DNA from: Lachnospiraceae bacterium
Lineage (GTDB): Bacteria > Bacillota > Clostridia > Lachnospirales > Lachnospiraceae
Direction of reading: 5' to 3'
Assembly (NCBI GenBank): GCA_029071325.1
Contig: JAIEAP010000043.1
Location: 62,001-126,000, forward strand
Length of the DNA stretch: 64,000 nt
Shown: positions 9,690-18,238 of the stretch, one piece after another
Position numbering within the stretch: position 1 is the first letter of the stretch
Layout of the letters: every line of letters starts with the position of its first letter
Notes under the pieces: generated by a model
Database searches by the model: none
What the model was told of the DNA's origin: nothing
The model's input: the letters and a program-made list of their open reading frames with translations, nothing else
Program-made: the position numbers and the translations under genes

Positions 9690-10057
9690 GCTTTCTCCCC
9701 CTTCACAGATTCTTCCAACATAGAAATTGTTTCCTCTCTCGCAAATCCCAGTCTGCTCATATTATCAAAAAAGATACTAATCTGCTCCTGTGCCAGTCTG
9801 CCTTTTAACTCCTCTATCATATGCACGTCCTCCGTAATAAATCGTCCGCTGGTCCTCTGCGCATGCACAAGTCCTGTCCGCTCCAACTCAGTCAATGCCT
9901 TCTGCATTGTGTTTGGATTCACTGCTGCCACCGCCGCCAGATCCCGGACAGACGGAATCTTATCACCCGGTCTGTATACGCCTGATATGATATCCATCTG
10001 AATACGCTCTACAATCTGTATAAAAATGGGTCTATCCGAGTCTAAGTCCCATGCCAT
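9686..10057 (-). CDS. GntR family transcriptional regulator, YtrA subfamily
   Basis: A 123-residue regulator. The N-terminal winged helix-turn-helix covers about residues 10-75 (ISGVYRPGDKIPSVRDLA, then VNPNTMQKALTELERTGLV), and a short helical dimerisation tail replaces a ligand-binding domain, as in the YtrA subfamily. I chose the ATG at 10057 because AAGGAG lies eight bases before it and family members start with this MAWDLD-type sequence; the frame stays open to 10126 but without a ribosome site. It probably represses its own operon, with the downstream ABC genes, through the dyad in its promoter. Confidence 0.9.
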   Translation of the reverse strand: MAWDLDSDRPIFIQIVERIQMDIISGVYRPGDKIPSVRDLAAVAAVNPNTMQKALTELERTGLVHAQRTSGRFITEDVHMIEELKGRLAQEQISIFFDNMSRLGFAREETISMLEESVKGEKA

Positions 10058-10117
10058 GCCATCACTCCTTCCCTGTATTCTCCCATATACAATGCAAGCC
10101 GCATTTGTACTAATCCA

Positions 10118-10147
10118 ATAATACATCTATGTAATCCAATTTGTCAA
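10118..10147 (-). promoter_or_regulatory. Promoter with a palindromic candidate operator for the GntR operon
   Basis: On the minus strand TTGACA (10142-10147) and TATTAT (10118-10123) are separated by 18 bases. The spacer contains the perfect dyad TACAT-AG-ATGTA at 10122-10133, touching the -10 box. A GntR dimer bound there would block polymerase, which fits autorepression. The promoter is seen; the operator role is inferred. Confidence 0.6.
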
Positions 10148-10191
10148 TGAGTAAATTTAAGCATCGGCAGTAGCTTGGGAATAATCTGAGC

Positions 10192-10977
10192 TCAAATATG
10201 CACGTCTATCCCACTGTCCCGGGATGTCATCTCCGCTTCCGGCATATCTATGGAATCTCCCTCAAAGCCTTCCCCAATTGCAGTATCAATCCTGCTTCCT
10301 GTTGGTGCAATCTCAGAGACCATCTTTCGAATCTCATCCACGGCATCCACCGCAGCTTCTCCCTGGAAAGCATCTCTGTCAGAAGCCGCCTCCTGATGCG
10401 CTTCCTGCACCGTCTCATCAGACTTCTTCCGTTTCCTGGCATCCTGCTCTTCGTCGGGAAGGTTGATGTACTGACTGGACTTCAAGAACTTCTGATGCTC
10501 CTTCTCTATCCCGTAAGCCTGCATCAGCAGTTTCTTCATGAGCTGACATTTCTTGCCCTTAGGTATATAAGGATCATTTGCAATGGATTTGGCAGCAGCC
10601 ATAAACTGTCCCATCTTTGTAGTTTTCAGCTTTTCAACCTCTTCCTTGGACTTACAGCTCTTAAGCTGTCTCTTATAGCCTTCGCGTTCCTTCTGCGCAT
10701 CTTCGTATTCCTTCAGCGCTTGCGGATTATTCTTCTTGAGATAATCGATTTCCTCTTGGGTAAGCTTCGCTCCTGACTGGAGTTTGGCATCTATGTCGGC
10801 AGGCTTACGTCCCTCCCGTATGTCGTCTGCCTGCTGCTGTAAAAGCTGCTGTTCACGCTCCTCTGCTGTCATATTCTGCTTCTTCCCACTGGACAATTCG
10901 CTCTTTTTTAACTGCCATTTTCCATCCAGCTCCGCCAGTCCCACACTGTTTCGGATGGTTCCTGTAATAAACATCAT
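10192..10977 (-). CDS. Unrecognised charged helical protein
   Basis: A 261-residue protein with no family I recognise. It begins MMFITGTIRNSVG and is then dominated by charged helices (many E, K, Q and A), with a lysine-rich centre around NDPYIPKGKKCQLMKKLL and an acidic C-terminal third. There is no signal peptide or membrane segment. The start at 10977 follows AGGAGGGG by five bases, whereas the frame's upstream extension to 11100 lacks any ribosome site. It is a single-gene unit between the GntR operon and nfnAB. A structural or adaptor role is possible, but nothing in the sequence decides it. Confidence 0.55.
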   Translation of the reverse strand: MMFITGTIRNSVGLAELDGKWQLKKSELSSGKKQNMTAEEREQQLLQQQADDIREGRKPADIDAKLQSGAKLTQEEIDYLKKNNPQALKEYEDAQKEREGYKRQLKSCKSKEEVEKLKTTKMGQFMAAAKSIANDPYIPKGKKCQLMKKLLMQAYGIEKEHQKFLKSSQYINLPDEEQDARKRKKSDETVQEAHQEAASDRDAFQGEAAVDAVDEIRKMVSEIAPTGSRIDTAIGEGFEGDSIDMPEAEMTSRDSGIDVHI

Positions 10978-11049
10978 AAAATCCCCTCCTTGTAAGCAGC
11001 ACACTATATTATATATTTCGGTCTGTTCCCAAAAGGAATGAATAGAAAA

Positions 11050-11096
11050 GCACCAAACTCCCCGGCATCGCTTTATCAAAACAATACCGGGGAGTC
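11050..11096 (-). terminator. Probable terminator after nfnB
   Basis: ACTCCCCGG and CCGGGGAGT form a 9-bp GC-rich stem around a 20-base loop on the minus strand, followed by a T-rich stretch. It lies just after the nfnB stop at 11115. Confidence 0.5.
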
Positions 11097-11114
11097 TCAC
11101 ACATCTCTACATTT

Positions 11115-12506
11115 TTACGCGTTTTTGCCGCTTAAGAACTCATGAATTCCCTGCGCCGCCGCTTTACCTGCTCCCATAGCAAGGATTACGGTTGCCGCTC
11201 CTGTCACGGCATCCCCACCGGCATATACGCCCTCTTTTGAAGTCGCACCAGTCTCTTCTTCAGCCACAATACATTTGCGCCGGTTGATATCCAATCCCTT
11301 GGTGGTAGAAGAAATCAACGGGTTGGGAGAAGTTCCCAGTGACATGATCACGGTGTCCGCCTCCATCTCATACTCAGAGCCCGGAATCTCCACCGGACTT
11401 CTTCTGCCGGACTCATCCGGTTCGCCCAGCTCCATCTTAATGATCCGGCATCCTTTCACCCATCCATCTTCCGTGGTAAGAATCTCTACCGGATTCTGCA
11501 GAAGGTCAAAAATGATTCCCTCTTCCTTGGCGTGATGTATCTCCTCTCTTCTGGCAGGAAGCTCTTCTTCCCCACGGCGGTACACAATATGTACCTCCGC
11601 GCCCAGTCTCTTTGCTGTTCTCGCGGCATCCATCGCCACGTTCCCGCCGCCTACCACGATAACTTTCTGTCCTGTCCGGATGACGGTATCATAATCTTCC
11701 CGGAAAGCCTTCATCAGATTATTTCTGGTCAGGAATTCATTTGCCGAAAATACGCCCATTGCCTGTTCTCCCGGAATACCCATAAACCGCGGAAGACCTG
11801 CGCCGGATCCGATAAATACTGCCTCAAATCCCTCTTTCTCCATGAGTTCGTCGATGGTAACCGACTTGCCGATCACTACATTGGTCTCGATCTTAACGCC
11901 TAAGGATCTAACGTTCTCTACCTCTGCTGCCACGACCTCTTTCTTGGGCAGACGGAATTCAGGGATACCATAGACCAGTACGCCGCCCGCCTCGTGCAGC
12001 GCCTCAAAAATCGTCACCTCATAGCCTAACTTTGCCAGATCTCCGGCACAGGTAAGACCTGCGGGACCCGATCCGATCACAGCCACCTTATGACCGTTCA
12101 TCTTCTCGGCCTTCTTCGGCTGGATGCCATGCTCTCTTGCCCAGTCTGCCACAAAACGCTCCAGTTTTCCGATGGCTACCGGATCACCCTTGATACCACG
12201 GATACATTTTCCTTCACACTGACTCTCCTGAGGGCATACGCGTCCGCATACTGCCGGAAGCGCGGAAGACTCACTGATGATCTGATATGCCTCCTCGAAA
12301 TTGCCTTCCTTCACCTGAGCGATAAATGCCGGAATATCAATGGACACCGGACATCCCTTCATACACTGGGCATTTTTACAATTTAAGCAGCGGGCTGCCT
12401 CTTCCATAGCTTCCTTCTCATTATAACCTAAGCATACTTCCTCAAAATTAGCGGCACGAACCTGAGGCTCCTGCTCGCGCACCGGTACTCTTGTCATTCC
12501 ATCCAT
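11115..12506 (-). CDS. nfnB: NADPH-binding subunit of NADH-dependent ferredoxin:NADP+ oxidoreductase (gltA-like)
   Basis: A 463-residue iron-sulfur flavoprotein. Two N-terminal cysteine clusters (CLNCKNAQCMKGCP at about 41-54 and CGRVCPQESQCEGKC at about 88-102) hold [4Fe-4S] clusters. A Rossmann FAD fingerprint (GSGPAGLTCAGDLA) follows near 146, and an NADPH-binding fold (VVGGGNVAMDAARTAKRLG) near 286. On its own this is the glutamate synthase small-subunit family, but the one-base overlap (TAATG) with an NfnA-type gene and the absence of a glutamate synthase large subunit point to NfnAB. That complex is an electron-bifurcating enzyme that makes NADPH from NADH and reduced ferredoxin in anaerobes. 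Confidence 0.88.
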   Translation of the reverse strand: MDGMTRVPVREQEPQVRAANFEEVCLGYNEKEAMEEAARCLNCKNAQCMKGCPVSIDIPAFIAQVKEGNFEEAYQIISESSALPAVCGRVCPQESQCEGKCIRGIKGDPVAIGKLERFVADWAREHGIQPKKAEKMNGHKVAVIGSGPAGLTCAGDLAKLGYEVTIFEALHEAGGVLVYGIPEFRLPKKEVVAAEVENVRSLGVKIETNVVIGKSVTIDELMEKEGFEAVFIGSGAGLPRFMGIPGEQAMGVFSANEFLTRNNLMKAFREDYDTVIRTGQKVIVVGGGNVAMDAARTAKRLGAEVHIVYRRGEEELPARREEIHHAKEEGIIFDLLQNPVEILTTEDGWVKGCRIIKMELGEPDESGRRSPVEIPGSEYEMEADTVIMSLGTSPNPLISSTTKGLDINRRKCIVAEEETGATSKEGVYAGGDAVTGAATVILAMGAGKAAAQGIHEFLSGKNA

Positions 12507-13393
12507 TATCTGTCACCTCCGCAATTGCCGCATCCACCGTGGTGGGTATCGCCTTCCTGTAATCTTAACAATGCACGTCCCTCTTCCGTCTTATACTGTG
12601 CCTGACGCTTCATTGCCTGGTCAAAATCTACCAGATGACCGTCGAATTCCGGTCCGTCCACACAGGCAAACTTCACTTCTCCGCCAACCATCAGACGGCA
12701 GGCTCCGCACATTCCTGTGCCGTCTACCATGATGGGGTTCATGGAAACAATCGTATGTATACCCAGTTCTTTCGTGAGTTTGCACACGAATTTCATCATG
12801 ATCATCGGTCCGATTGCCACGCAGTGGTCGTAACGCACGCCCTGATCCCACAGCTCCTGCAGCTGGTTCGTTCCCATACCATGGAAACCATAAGAACCGT
12901 CATCCGTTGTCACATACAGATTCGTGGCAACCGCTTTCATCTCATCCACATAGATCAGCAGATCTTTTGTTCTGGCACCCATGATCACATCACAGTCCAC
13001 GCCATGCTCATGGAGCCATTTTACCTGGGGATAGACTGGAGCGGTTCCAAGACCTCCGGCGATAAATACGATTTTTTTCTTCTTCAGTTCCTCGATATCT
13101 TCGTATATCAGATCGGAAGCGCAGCCCAGCGGACCCACAAAATCCTGGAACGCCTCTCCCTCCTCAAGCTCTACCATACGCTCTGTGGATGCGCCAATCG
13201 CCTGGATCACAATAGTCACCGTTCCGGCTGATGCATCGTAATCGCAGATCGTCAGCGGGATACGCTCTCCTGTCTCATCTATTTTCACAATTACAAACTG
13301 CCCCGGCAGCGCCGCTTTCGCCACACGCTCCGCCTTGACATCCATAAGATAAATCTTATCTGCCAGCTTCTTCTTTCTTACAATCGGATACAT
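12506..13393 (-). CDS. nfnA: NfnA-type FAD/[2Fe-2S] subunit (sulfide dehydrogenase-like)
   Basis: A 295-residue protein of the dihydroorotate dehydrogenase electron-transfer subunit family. An FAD-binding barrel occupies about 1-100 (LPGQFVIVKIDE, RIPLTICD), an NAD-binding domain 100-220 (FIAGGLGTAPVYPQ), and a cysteine motif (MCGACRLMVGG, then FACVDGPEFDGH) binds [2Fe-2S]. A CGNCGG tail ends the protein. The ATG at 13393 follows GGAGGAAAGGAT; the ten extra upstream codons in this frame have no ribosome site. It is the first gene of the pair with nfnB and forms the NADH-oxidising half of the soluble transhydrogenase. Confidence 0.88.
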   Translation of the reverse strand: MYPIVRKKKLADKIYLMDVKAERVAKAALPGQFVIVKIDETGERIPLTICDYDASAGTVTIVIQAIGASTERMVELEEGEAFQDFVGPLGCASDLIYEDIEELKKKKIVFIAGGLGTAPVYPQVKWLHEHGVDCDVIMGARTKDLLIYVDEMKAVATNLYVTTDDGSYGFHGMGTNQLQELWDQGVRYDHCVAIGPMIMMKFVCKLTKELGIHTIVSMNPIMVDGTGMCGACRLMVGGEVKFACVDGPEFDGHLVDFDQAMKRQAQYKTEEGRALLRLQEGDTHHGGCGNCGGDR

Positions 13394-13468
13394 ATCCTTT
13401 CCTCCATTCTTCCTGTATGCCAACCATGAGACTGCGTGCCTACGGCTGGCGGTCTCACGCTAATTCTT

Positions 13469-13497
13469 ATAATAACGAATGAAACACTGAAACGCAA
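13469..13497 (-). promoter_or_regulatory. Promoter of nfnAB
   Basis: TTGCGT (13492-13497) and TATTAT (13469-13474) on the minus strand are spaced by exactly 17 bases. The transcript would begin about 70 bases before nfnA and would include an imperfect hairpin at 13430-13458 (GAGAC ... GTCTC). The role of that hairpin is unknown. Confidence 0.55.
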
Positions 13498-13514
13498 GGG
13501 TTTTATTTTGGTAA

Positions 13515-14315
13515 TCACGACATTAATATCCTGTCGTTATCTAACTGCTTGCCTGCGCGGACACGGAATTGCTCCAGAAGATCTTCTACTGTCATATTCC
13601 GTTTTTCATCACCTTTCAGATCCAGCACAATACTGCCTTCATCCATCATCAGAATACGGTTTCCCAACTCCAGCGCCTGGTGCATATTGTGGGTTACCAT
13701 AAGGCAGGTAATGTGATTCTCTTCTATGATCTTTCGGGTCAGTTCCAGTACCTTTTCCGCGGTGGCAGGGTCCAGAGCTGCCGTATGTTCATCTAACAGC
13801 AGGATCTTCGGCGTCACCAGCGTTGCCATCTGAAGCGTCAGCGCCTGACGCTGTCCGCCGGACAGAAGCCCCACCGGCTGCTTCATCCGGTCCTCCAGGC
13901 CCATACCAAGCTCTGCAAGCTTCTCCCGGAACATCTCCTTCTGCGCCTTGTTCACACGGCTAAAATACGCATGCTTTCTGCCGGATGCCCGAAGATACGC
14001 CAGCGCCATATTTTCCTCAATGGTCATATGGGGAGCCGTCCCCTTCAGGGGATCCTGGAACAAATGTCCGATGACACGGCTGCGGACATATTCCCTCTGA
14101 TATGTAATATCGCGTCCATCCAGAATGATCTGCCCTTCATCCACGATAAATGCACCTGTGATGGCATTGAAGGTCGTGGATTTCCCGGCTCCGTTACTGC
14201 CCACGATGGTGGCAAAGTCGCCATCCTCAAGATTCAGGCACAGATCGTTGAGGGCCCGCTTCTCATTGACCGTTCCCGGATTAAAGGTCTTGGATACATG
14301 TTTCATTTCCAGCAT
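13515..14315 (-). CDS. ABC transporter ATP-binding protein, tryptophan-type importer
   Basis: A 266-residue ATPase of the COG1101 group. Walker A is GSNGAGKST at about 38-46, the signature is LLSGGQRQALTL, and Walker B is ILLLDEHTAALDP. The DEH variant in place of DEP is usual in this group. It is the last gene of a substrate-binding protein, permease and ATPase operon and has a one-base overlap with the permease gene. Homologous trios downstream of Trp T-boxes are known as trpXYZ. The Trp T-box at the head of this operon supports tryptophan as the substrate. Confidence 0.85.
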   Translation of the reverse strand: MLEMKHVSKTFNPGTVNEKRALNDLCLNLEDGDFATIVGSNGAGKSTTFNAITGAFIVDEGQIILDGRDITYQREYVRSRVIGHLFQDPLKGTAPHMTIEENMALAYLRASGRKHAYFSRVNKAQKEMFREKLAELGMGLEDRMKQPVGLLSGGQRQALTLQMATLVTPKILLLDEHTAALDPATAEKVLELTRKIIEENHITCLMVTHNMHQALELGNRILMMDEGSIVLDLKGDEKRNMTVEDLLEQFRVRAGKQLDNDRILMS

Positions 14316-15253
14316 TACCGGTCACCTCCCTTCCTCGCTGCACGCCCCCGCCTTTTCGCTGCGATCCATCTGCGGATCACTGGAAGCTGCTTTTTGAAGA
14401 ATGGCACGGACAGGGCAACGGCAACGATGATCGCAGACACCAGCTTAAATGCCTCTGCGGGTACATTCAGCCGCAGCGCAATTGCCACTACAAATCGGTA
14501 AATGATACTCCCCAGGATAACGCCCAGTATCCGCACAAACATAGGCCCTTTGCCCAGTATCGTCTCTCCGATGATCAGGCTTGCAAGGGCTATGGTCACC
14601 ATACCGGTTCCAAGGTTGATGTCACAGGACTTCTGATACTGTGCCAGAATACCGCCGGACAATGCAGTCATGGCATTTGCCACACACAGTCCCACTGTAA
14701 TGGTAAAGGACGGATTGATACTGGACGCCTTCACCATGTCCTTGTTATCGCCTGTGGCACGGATGGATAATCCCAGTCTTGTATGCAGGAACCCGGACAG
14801 CAACAGCGCTACCAGCAGGACAATCAATAATACCGCCAGGAGTTCATACCAATTGCCGCCAATGGTCTCCTTTGCCATGCTGAATATGGTCTTGCATTTG
14901 AACAGATTTACATTGGATGCAAAGCCCATCACTGCTATGTTAATGGTATACAAGCCGGTATTTACAATAATACCGGCAAGTATAGATTCAATCTTGAACA
15001 CAGTCTGCAACACGGCCGTGACAAACCCCGAACACACACCGGCCAACATTGCGGCGAACAACCCCAGGATCGGATGACCCTGGATCGTCACCATGGCGCA
15101 GACCGCACACCCCAGGGTAAAGCACCCGTCGGTGGACAGGTCTGCAATATTCAGTATGGAGAAGGATATAAACAATGCAATTGCCACCAATGCATAGATA
15201 CATCCCAGTTCCAGTGCGCTCTGCGCAATGGATAAGGTAAAAATGGACCCCAT
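14315..15253 (-). CDS. ABC transporter permease, tryptophan-type importer
   Basis: A 312-residue membrane protein with roughly eight to nine hydrophobic segments and a basic C-terminal tail (RRWIAAKRRGRAARKGG). It belongs to the BPD/ribose-branched-chain type permease family (COG4120), with NIADLSTDGCFTLG near residue 35 and SIRATGDNKDMVKASSIN as the cytoplasmic coupling loop that meets the ATPase. It sits between the binding protein (54-base gap) and the ATPase (one-base overlap). Confidence 0.85.
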   Translation of the reverse strand: MGSIFTLSIAQSALELGCIYALVAIALFISFSILNIADLSTDGCFTLGCAVCAMVTIQGHPILGLFAAMLAGVCSGFVTAVLQTVFKIESILAGIIVNTGLYTINIAVMGFASNVNLFKCKTIFSMAKETIGGNWYELLAVLLIVLLVALLLSGFLHTRLGLSIRATGDNKDMVKASSINPSFTITVGLCVANAMTALSGGILAQYQKSCDINLGTGMVTIALASLIIGETILGKGPMFVRILGVILGSIIYRFVVAIALRLNVPAEAFKLVSAIIVAVALSVPFFKKQLPVIRRWIAAKRRGRAARKGGDR

Positions 15254-15307
15254 AGCAGCCTCCTCTTACGTTATCATATATTTGTCTTGATCATATTCTG
15301 AATCATC

Positions 15308-16360
15308 CTACTCAAACTCCTGAGCAGTTGTAATCTCAACAACCTTCTCGCACATTCCCTCAAACACGCTGTAATCCAGATTGATTTTAGCTGCAATCTC
15401 AGTGTTGACGGTAGCGATTCCGTTGCTTAATGTCTGAACCGGAGTCTTTGCCGGATCAGCCCCGTTGACCAAAATATCTGCCACCATGTCAGCGGTTGCA
15501 GTTCCCAGTTCTACATAGTTCACACCAAATCCGCAGAAAGCACCGTTTAAGGCAAAGGAATCAGCGCCTGCATAATGAGGGATACCTGCATCTGCAAACT
15601 TCTCATAAATTGCCAGCTCCGCAGTCATAACCGTATTATCGGTAGGTGTGAATACTGCATCTACCCCCTCTGCCACCAGCGCATCTGCTGCCAGCGAGAT
15701 CTCATCGTTGGTAGTTCCGGTCTTTTCCACATAAGCAATACCCTTAGCATCCAGGTATGCCTTAGCATCTTCAATGGGCTGTTTGGATGCATCTTCACTC
15801 TTGTTGTAGAGCAATCCAACCTTCTCGATATTTTCATCTGCCGCAAACATCATCTCCATAATTGCCTGTGTATTTAATGCATCGGAGGTTCCGGTGATGT
15901 TGGAACCCGGAGCATCCATGCTCTCTACCAGTCCTGCGCTGACAGGATCACTGACTGCGGAAAATATCACCGGAATCTGGTTTTCCTCGGTAGCTGCCTG
16001 CATGATCATAGCCGCAGGCGTTGCAATAGGAACGATCACATCCACCTCTTCCGCGATCAGGTCCGTTGCAATCTGATTTAACGTGCTGGAGTCTGCCTGA
16101 CCGTTATAGATATAATCTGCATAATTAAAGGTCACACCCAGCTCGGCTGCTTTGGCGTCCAACTCAGCCTCAATTGCCTTTTCAATCTGATTTAAGGATG
16201 CATCATCCACATACTGTACGATGCCGACTTTATATACCTTGCCGCTGTCGCCGCTGCCGCCATTCTCCGTATTGTTCGCATCGTCTGCCCCGCCGCAGCC
16301 TGCAAGAGCCGCTGCTGCCATTGCCATTGTCATCAATACTGCCACAATTTTCTTTTTCAT
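15308..16360 (-). CDS. trpX: ABC transporter substrate-binding lipoprotein, probable tryptophan
   Basis: A 350-residue lipoprotein. The signal peptide MKKKIVAVLMTMAMAAA ends in the lipobox LAGC, so Cys21 is the likely lipidated residue. A low-complexity linker follows and then a two-lobed periplasmic-binding fold of the COG2984 family (VGIVQYVDDASLNQI, SAVSDPVSAGLV, PTDNTVMTAE). Family members bind aromatic amino acids; tryptophan is inferred from the upstream Trp T-box. It is the first gene of the operon, with GAGAGGAAC before the ATG. The gap of about 114 bases behind the T-box terminator is leader RNA. Confidence 0.85.
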   Translation of the reverse strand: MKKKIVAVLMTMAMAAAALAGCGGADDANNTENGGSGDSGKVYKVGIVQYVDDASLNQIEKAIEAELDAKAAELGVTFNYADYIYNGQADSSTLNQIATDLIAEEVDVIVPIATPAAMIMQAATEENQIPVIFSAVSDPVSAGLVESMDAPGSNITGTSDALNTQAIMEMMFAADENIEKVGLLYNKSEDASKQPIEDAKAYLDAKGIAYVEKTGTTNDEISLAADALVAEGVDAVFTPTDNTVMTAELAIYEKFADAGIPHYAGADSFALNGAFCGFGVNYVELGTATADMVADILVNGADPAKTPVQTLSNGIATVNTEIAAKINLDYSVFEGMCEKVVEITTAQEFE

Positions 16361-16473
16361 AATATGTTCCTCTCTCTCTTTGATTGACCGTTTGAGATTG
16401 AGCGCCGTGACTATTTCCGTCCACGCGAGTGTGCATATGCTTTTGTCTTATCAAAAAAGCAATGCTTTTCCAT

Positions 16474-16750
16474 AAAACAAAAGCCGCCTCAAGCTATTGC
16501 TTGAGACGGTAATAAATTCTTATTATCGCGGTACCACTCATCTTGACATCGTTTATGTCCACTCACTCATGTACAAACTATACATGCCGAATTGATAACG
16601 GGCTCGGTTCCCGGTGACGCCTACTGTCAGTTCGGATCACCCTCGAAAGTCCATTCAGCCGGATCTTCCATACCGCCTTCCCACCATCGGCGGCTCTCTG
16701 AAATATCAAATCAGACCTACTACTCTTTCTCAACGGTTTTACTTATACGC
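16474..16750 (-). promoter_or_regulatory. T-box riboswitch, specifier UGG (tryptophan)
   Basis: A minus-strand leader with all the T-box landmarks. Stem I has GAGAAAGAGTAGTA at its base and a distal loop around CCGATGGTGGGAAGGCGG. The specifier loop GAATGGACTTTCGAG has the UGG codon at 16651-16653. The T-box core GAGTGGTACCGCG is at 16527-16539. A terminator follows (16484-16509: an 11-bp stem with AATA loop, then CTTTTGTTTT). Uncharged tRNA-Trp would pair with UGG and with the TGGT bulge, form the antiterminator, and switch on the ABC importer downstream. The specifier call is by alignment to the usual GAA-NNN-AC context. Confidence 0.9.
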
Positions 16751-16754
16751 TGAT

Positions 16755-16783
16755 AGGATAATACATTTTACTGGCGATGTCAA
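16755..16783 (-). promoter_or_regulatory. Promoter of the Trp T-box operon
   Basis: Consensus TTGACA (16778-16783) and TATCCT (16755-16760) lie 17 bases apart on the minus strand. The promoter begins directly after the stop codon of the upstream MATE gene, so the two genes are separate units. Confidence 0.8.
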
Positions 16784-16789
16784 GTGTTT

Positions 16790-18163
16790 TTACAGCAACA
16801 GTTCCCTTTCGCCCTCCAGCCTTTGGAACAGGCGCACCAGAACGATAATGGCAGCCACCGCTAATATAAACTCTGCCGTAAACTGGGCGTAGGCAAGTCC
16901 GTATAGCGGAAACAGCCAATTCAGTATAAAAAGCGCCGGTATCTCCAGGATGATCTTCCGAAGGATTGCAAAGATAAGCGCCTTTTTGCCAAACCCACAC
17001 GCCTGGAATACACCCACAGCCAGGAAATCCACGCACAGAAACGGAATTCCAAGACACAGCCCCCGCAGGAGCTTGGTTCCATATTCCACAATAACCGGGC
17101 TTTCCATAAACAAAGCGGTAAGGCTTCCTGCGCCAAGATAATACCCTATGGACACCGTGAACATCCCGGCAAGGGTAAGCTTCATCGTAAATATCAGGGC
17201 TTTCTTCATGCGCATGGTATTGCCGCTGGCATAATTATAACTGATCAAAGGCATAATGCCCTGAGACAATCCCAGCGCGATATACATGGGCACCATATTG
17301 ATCTTCTGCGCAATCCCCATGGCCGCCACAGCATCGGCTCCGAAATCTGCCGTAAAATTATTTAAAACCGTCATGCCTGTCACATTCAGGAGATTCTGGA
17401 TCGAAGCAGGGACTCCCACCGCCAGAATGCCCACCACGATTACCTTCTTAAACCGGAACATGGAAGGACGGATACAGACATGAGTCCTTCCGCGCTTTAC
17501 AAACAATAATACAAAGAAATAAATACAGGCGACACAGTTGGATAGAAAGGTTGCAAAACCGGCGCCTGCCGCCCCCATATTAAGCCCCCATGGCAAGATA
17601 AAAAGCGGGTCAAGAATGATATTCAACAGACATCCGCTCATGGTTCCGATACTGGCGTGTAAAGACGCCCCCTCGGAACGCACCAGATATGCCAACACAA
17701 CATTTAAGATAGCTGGCGCCGCACCGAAACTGACCGTCCACTTCAGATAATCGGCTGTTGCGACAATGGTTCCGCTGTCCGCTCCCAGCACGTTCAGTAG
17801 CGGTGTATGAAATGCCGTATACAGTATTGAAAACAACAATCCGCATATCAGGGAACTGTAAAATCCTATTGCGCTGCTGCGATAGACCGTGTCATAATCT
17901 TTCATTCCAAGCCCCCGGCTCATCATGCTGGAAGCTCCAACCCCAAACAGATTGTTGACCGCATTAAACGCCAAGAGCACAGGTGCCGCCAGCGTAACGG
18001 CAGCATTCTGAACCGGGTCATTTAAAATCCCCACAAAATAAGTGTCCGCAAGATTATAGATGATCATGACCAGCGAACTGATAATTGTAGGTATTGCCAA
18101 CGTCATCACTGCCCTGGGAATCGGTGTACTTTCAAATAATAGCGTTTTGTCGGTGTCCTTCAT
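16790..18163 (-). CDS. MATE family efflux transporter
   Basis: A 457-residue integral membrane protein with about twelve hydrophobic helices in two homologous halves. The N-terminal PIPRAVMTLAIPTIISSLVMIIYNLADTYFVG pattern is characteristic of NorM/DinF-like multidrug and toxin extrusion exporters that use Na+ or H+ gradients (quoted in pieces: PRAVMTLAIPTIISS, YNLADTYFVG). I chose the ATG at 18163, where GGAGG is five bases upstream, over a start eight codons earlier. It is a single-gene unit; the substrate cannot be predicted. Confidence 0.9.
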   Translation of the reverse strand: MKDTDKTLLFESTPIPRAVMTLAIPTIISSLVMIIYNLADTYFVGILNDPVQNAAVTLAAPVLLAFNAVNNLFGVGASSMMSRGLGMKDYDTVYRSSAIGFYSSLICGLLFSILYTAFHTPLLNVLGADSGTIVATADYLKWTVSFGAAPAILNVVLAYLVRSEGASLHASIGTMSGCLLNIILDPLFILPWGLNMGAAGAGFATFLSNCVACIYFFVLLFVKRGRTHVCIRPSMFRFKKVIVVGILAVGVPASIQNLLNVTGMTVLNNFTADFGADAVAAMGIAQKINMVPMYIALGLSQGIMPLISYNYASGNTMRMKKALIFTMKLTLAGMFTVSIGYYLGAGSLTALFMESPVIVEYGTKLLRGLCLGIPFLCVDFLAVGVFQACGFGKKALIFAILRKIILEIPALFILNWLFPLYGLAYAQFTAEFILAVAAIIVLVRLFQRLEGERELLL

Positions 18164-18238
18164 ACTGCCTCCATTTACTATGACCACAGGCGGTCAGCAT
18201 TTCCCGGCGTATTCTCAAAAGGGATGATCTGTTTTCAC

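Noticed and set aside
11115-12506. Glutamate synthase small subunit
   Set aside because: No large subunit is present and the gene overlaps an NfnA-type gene, so NfnB fits better.
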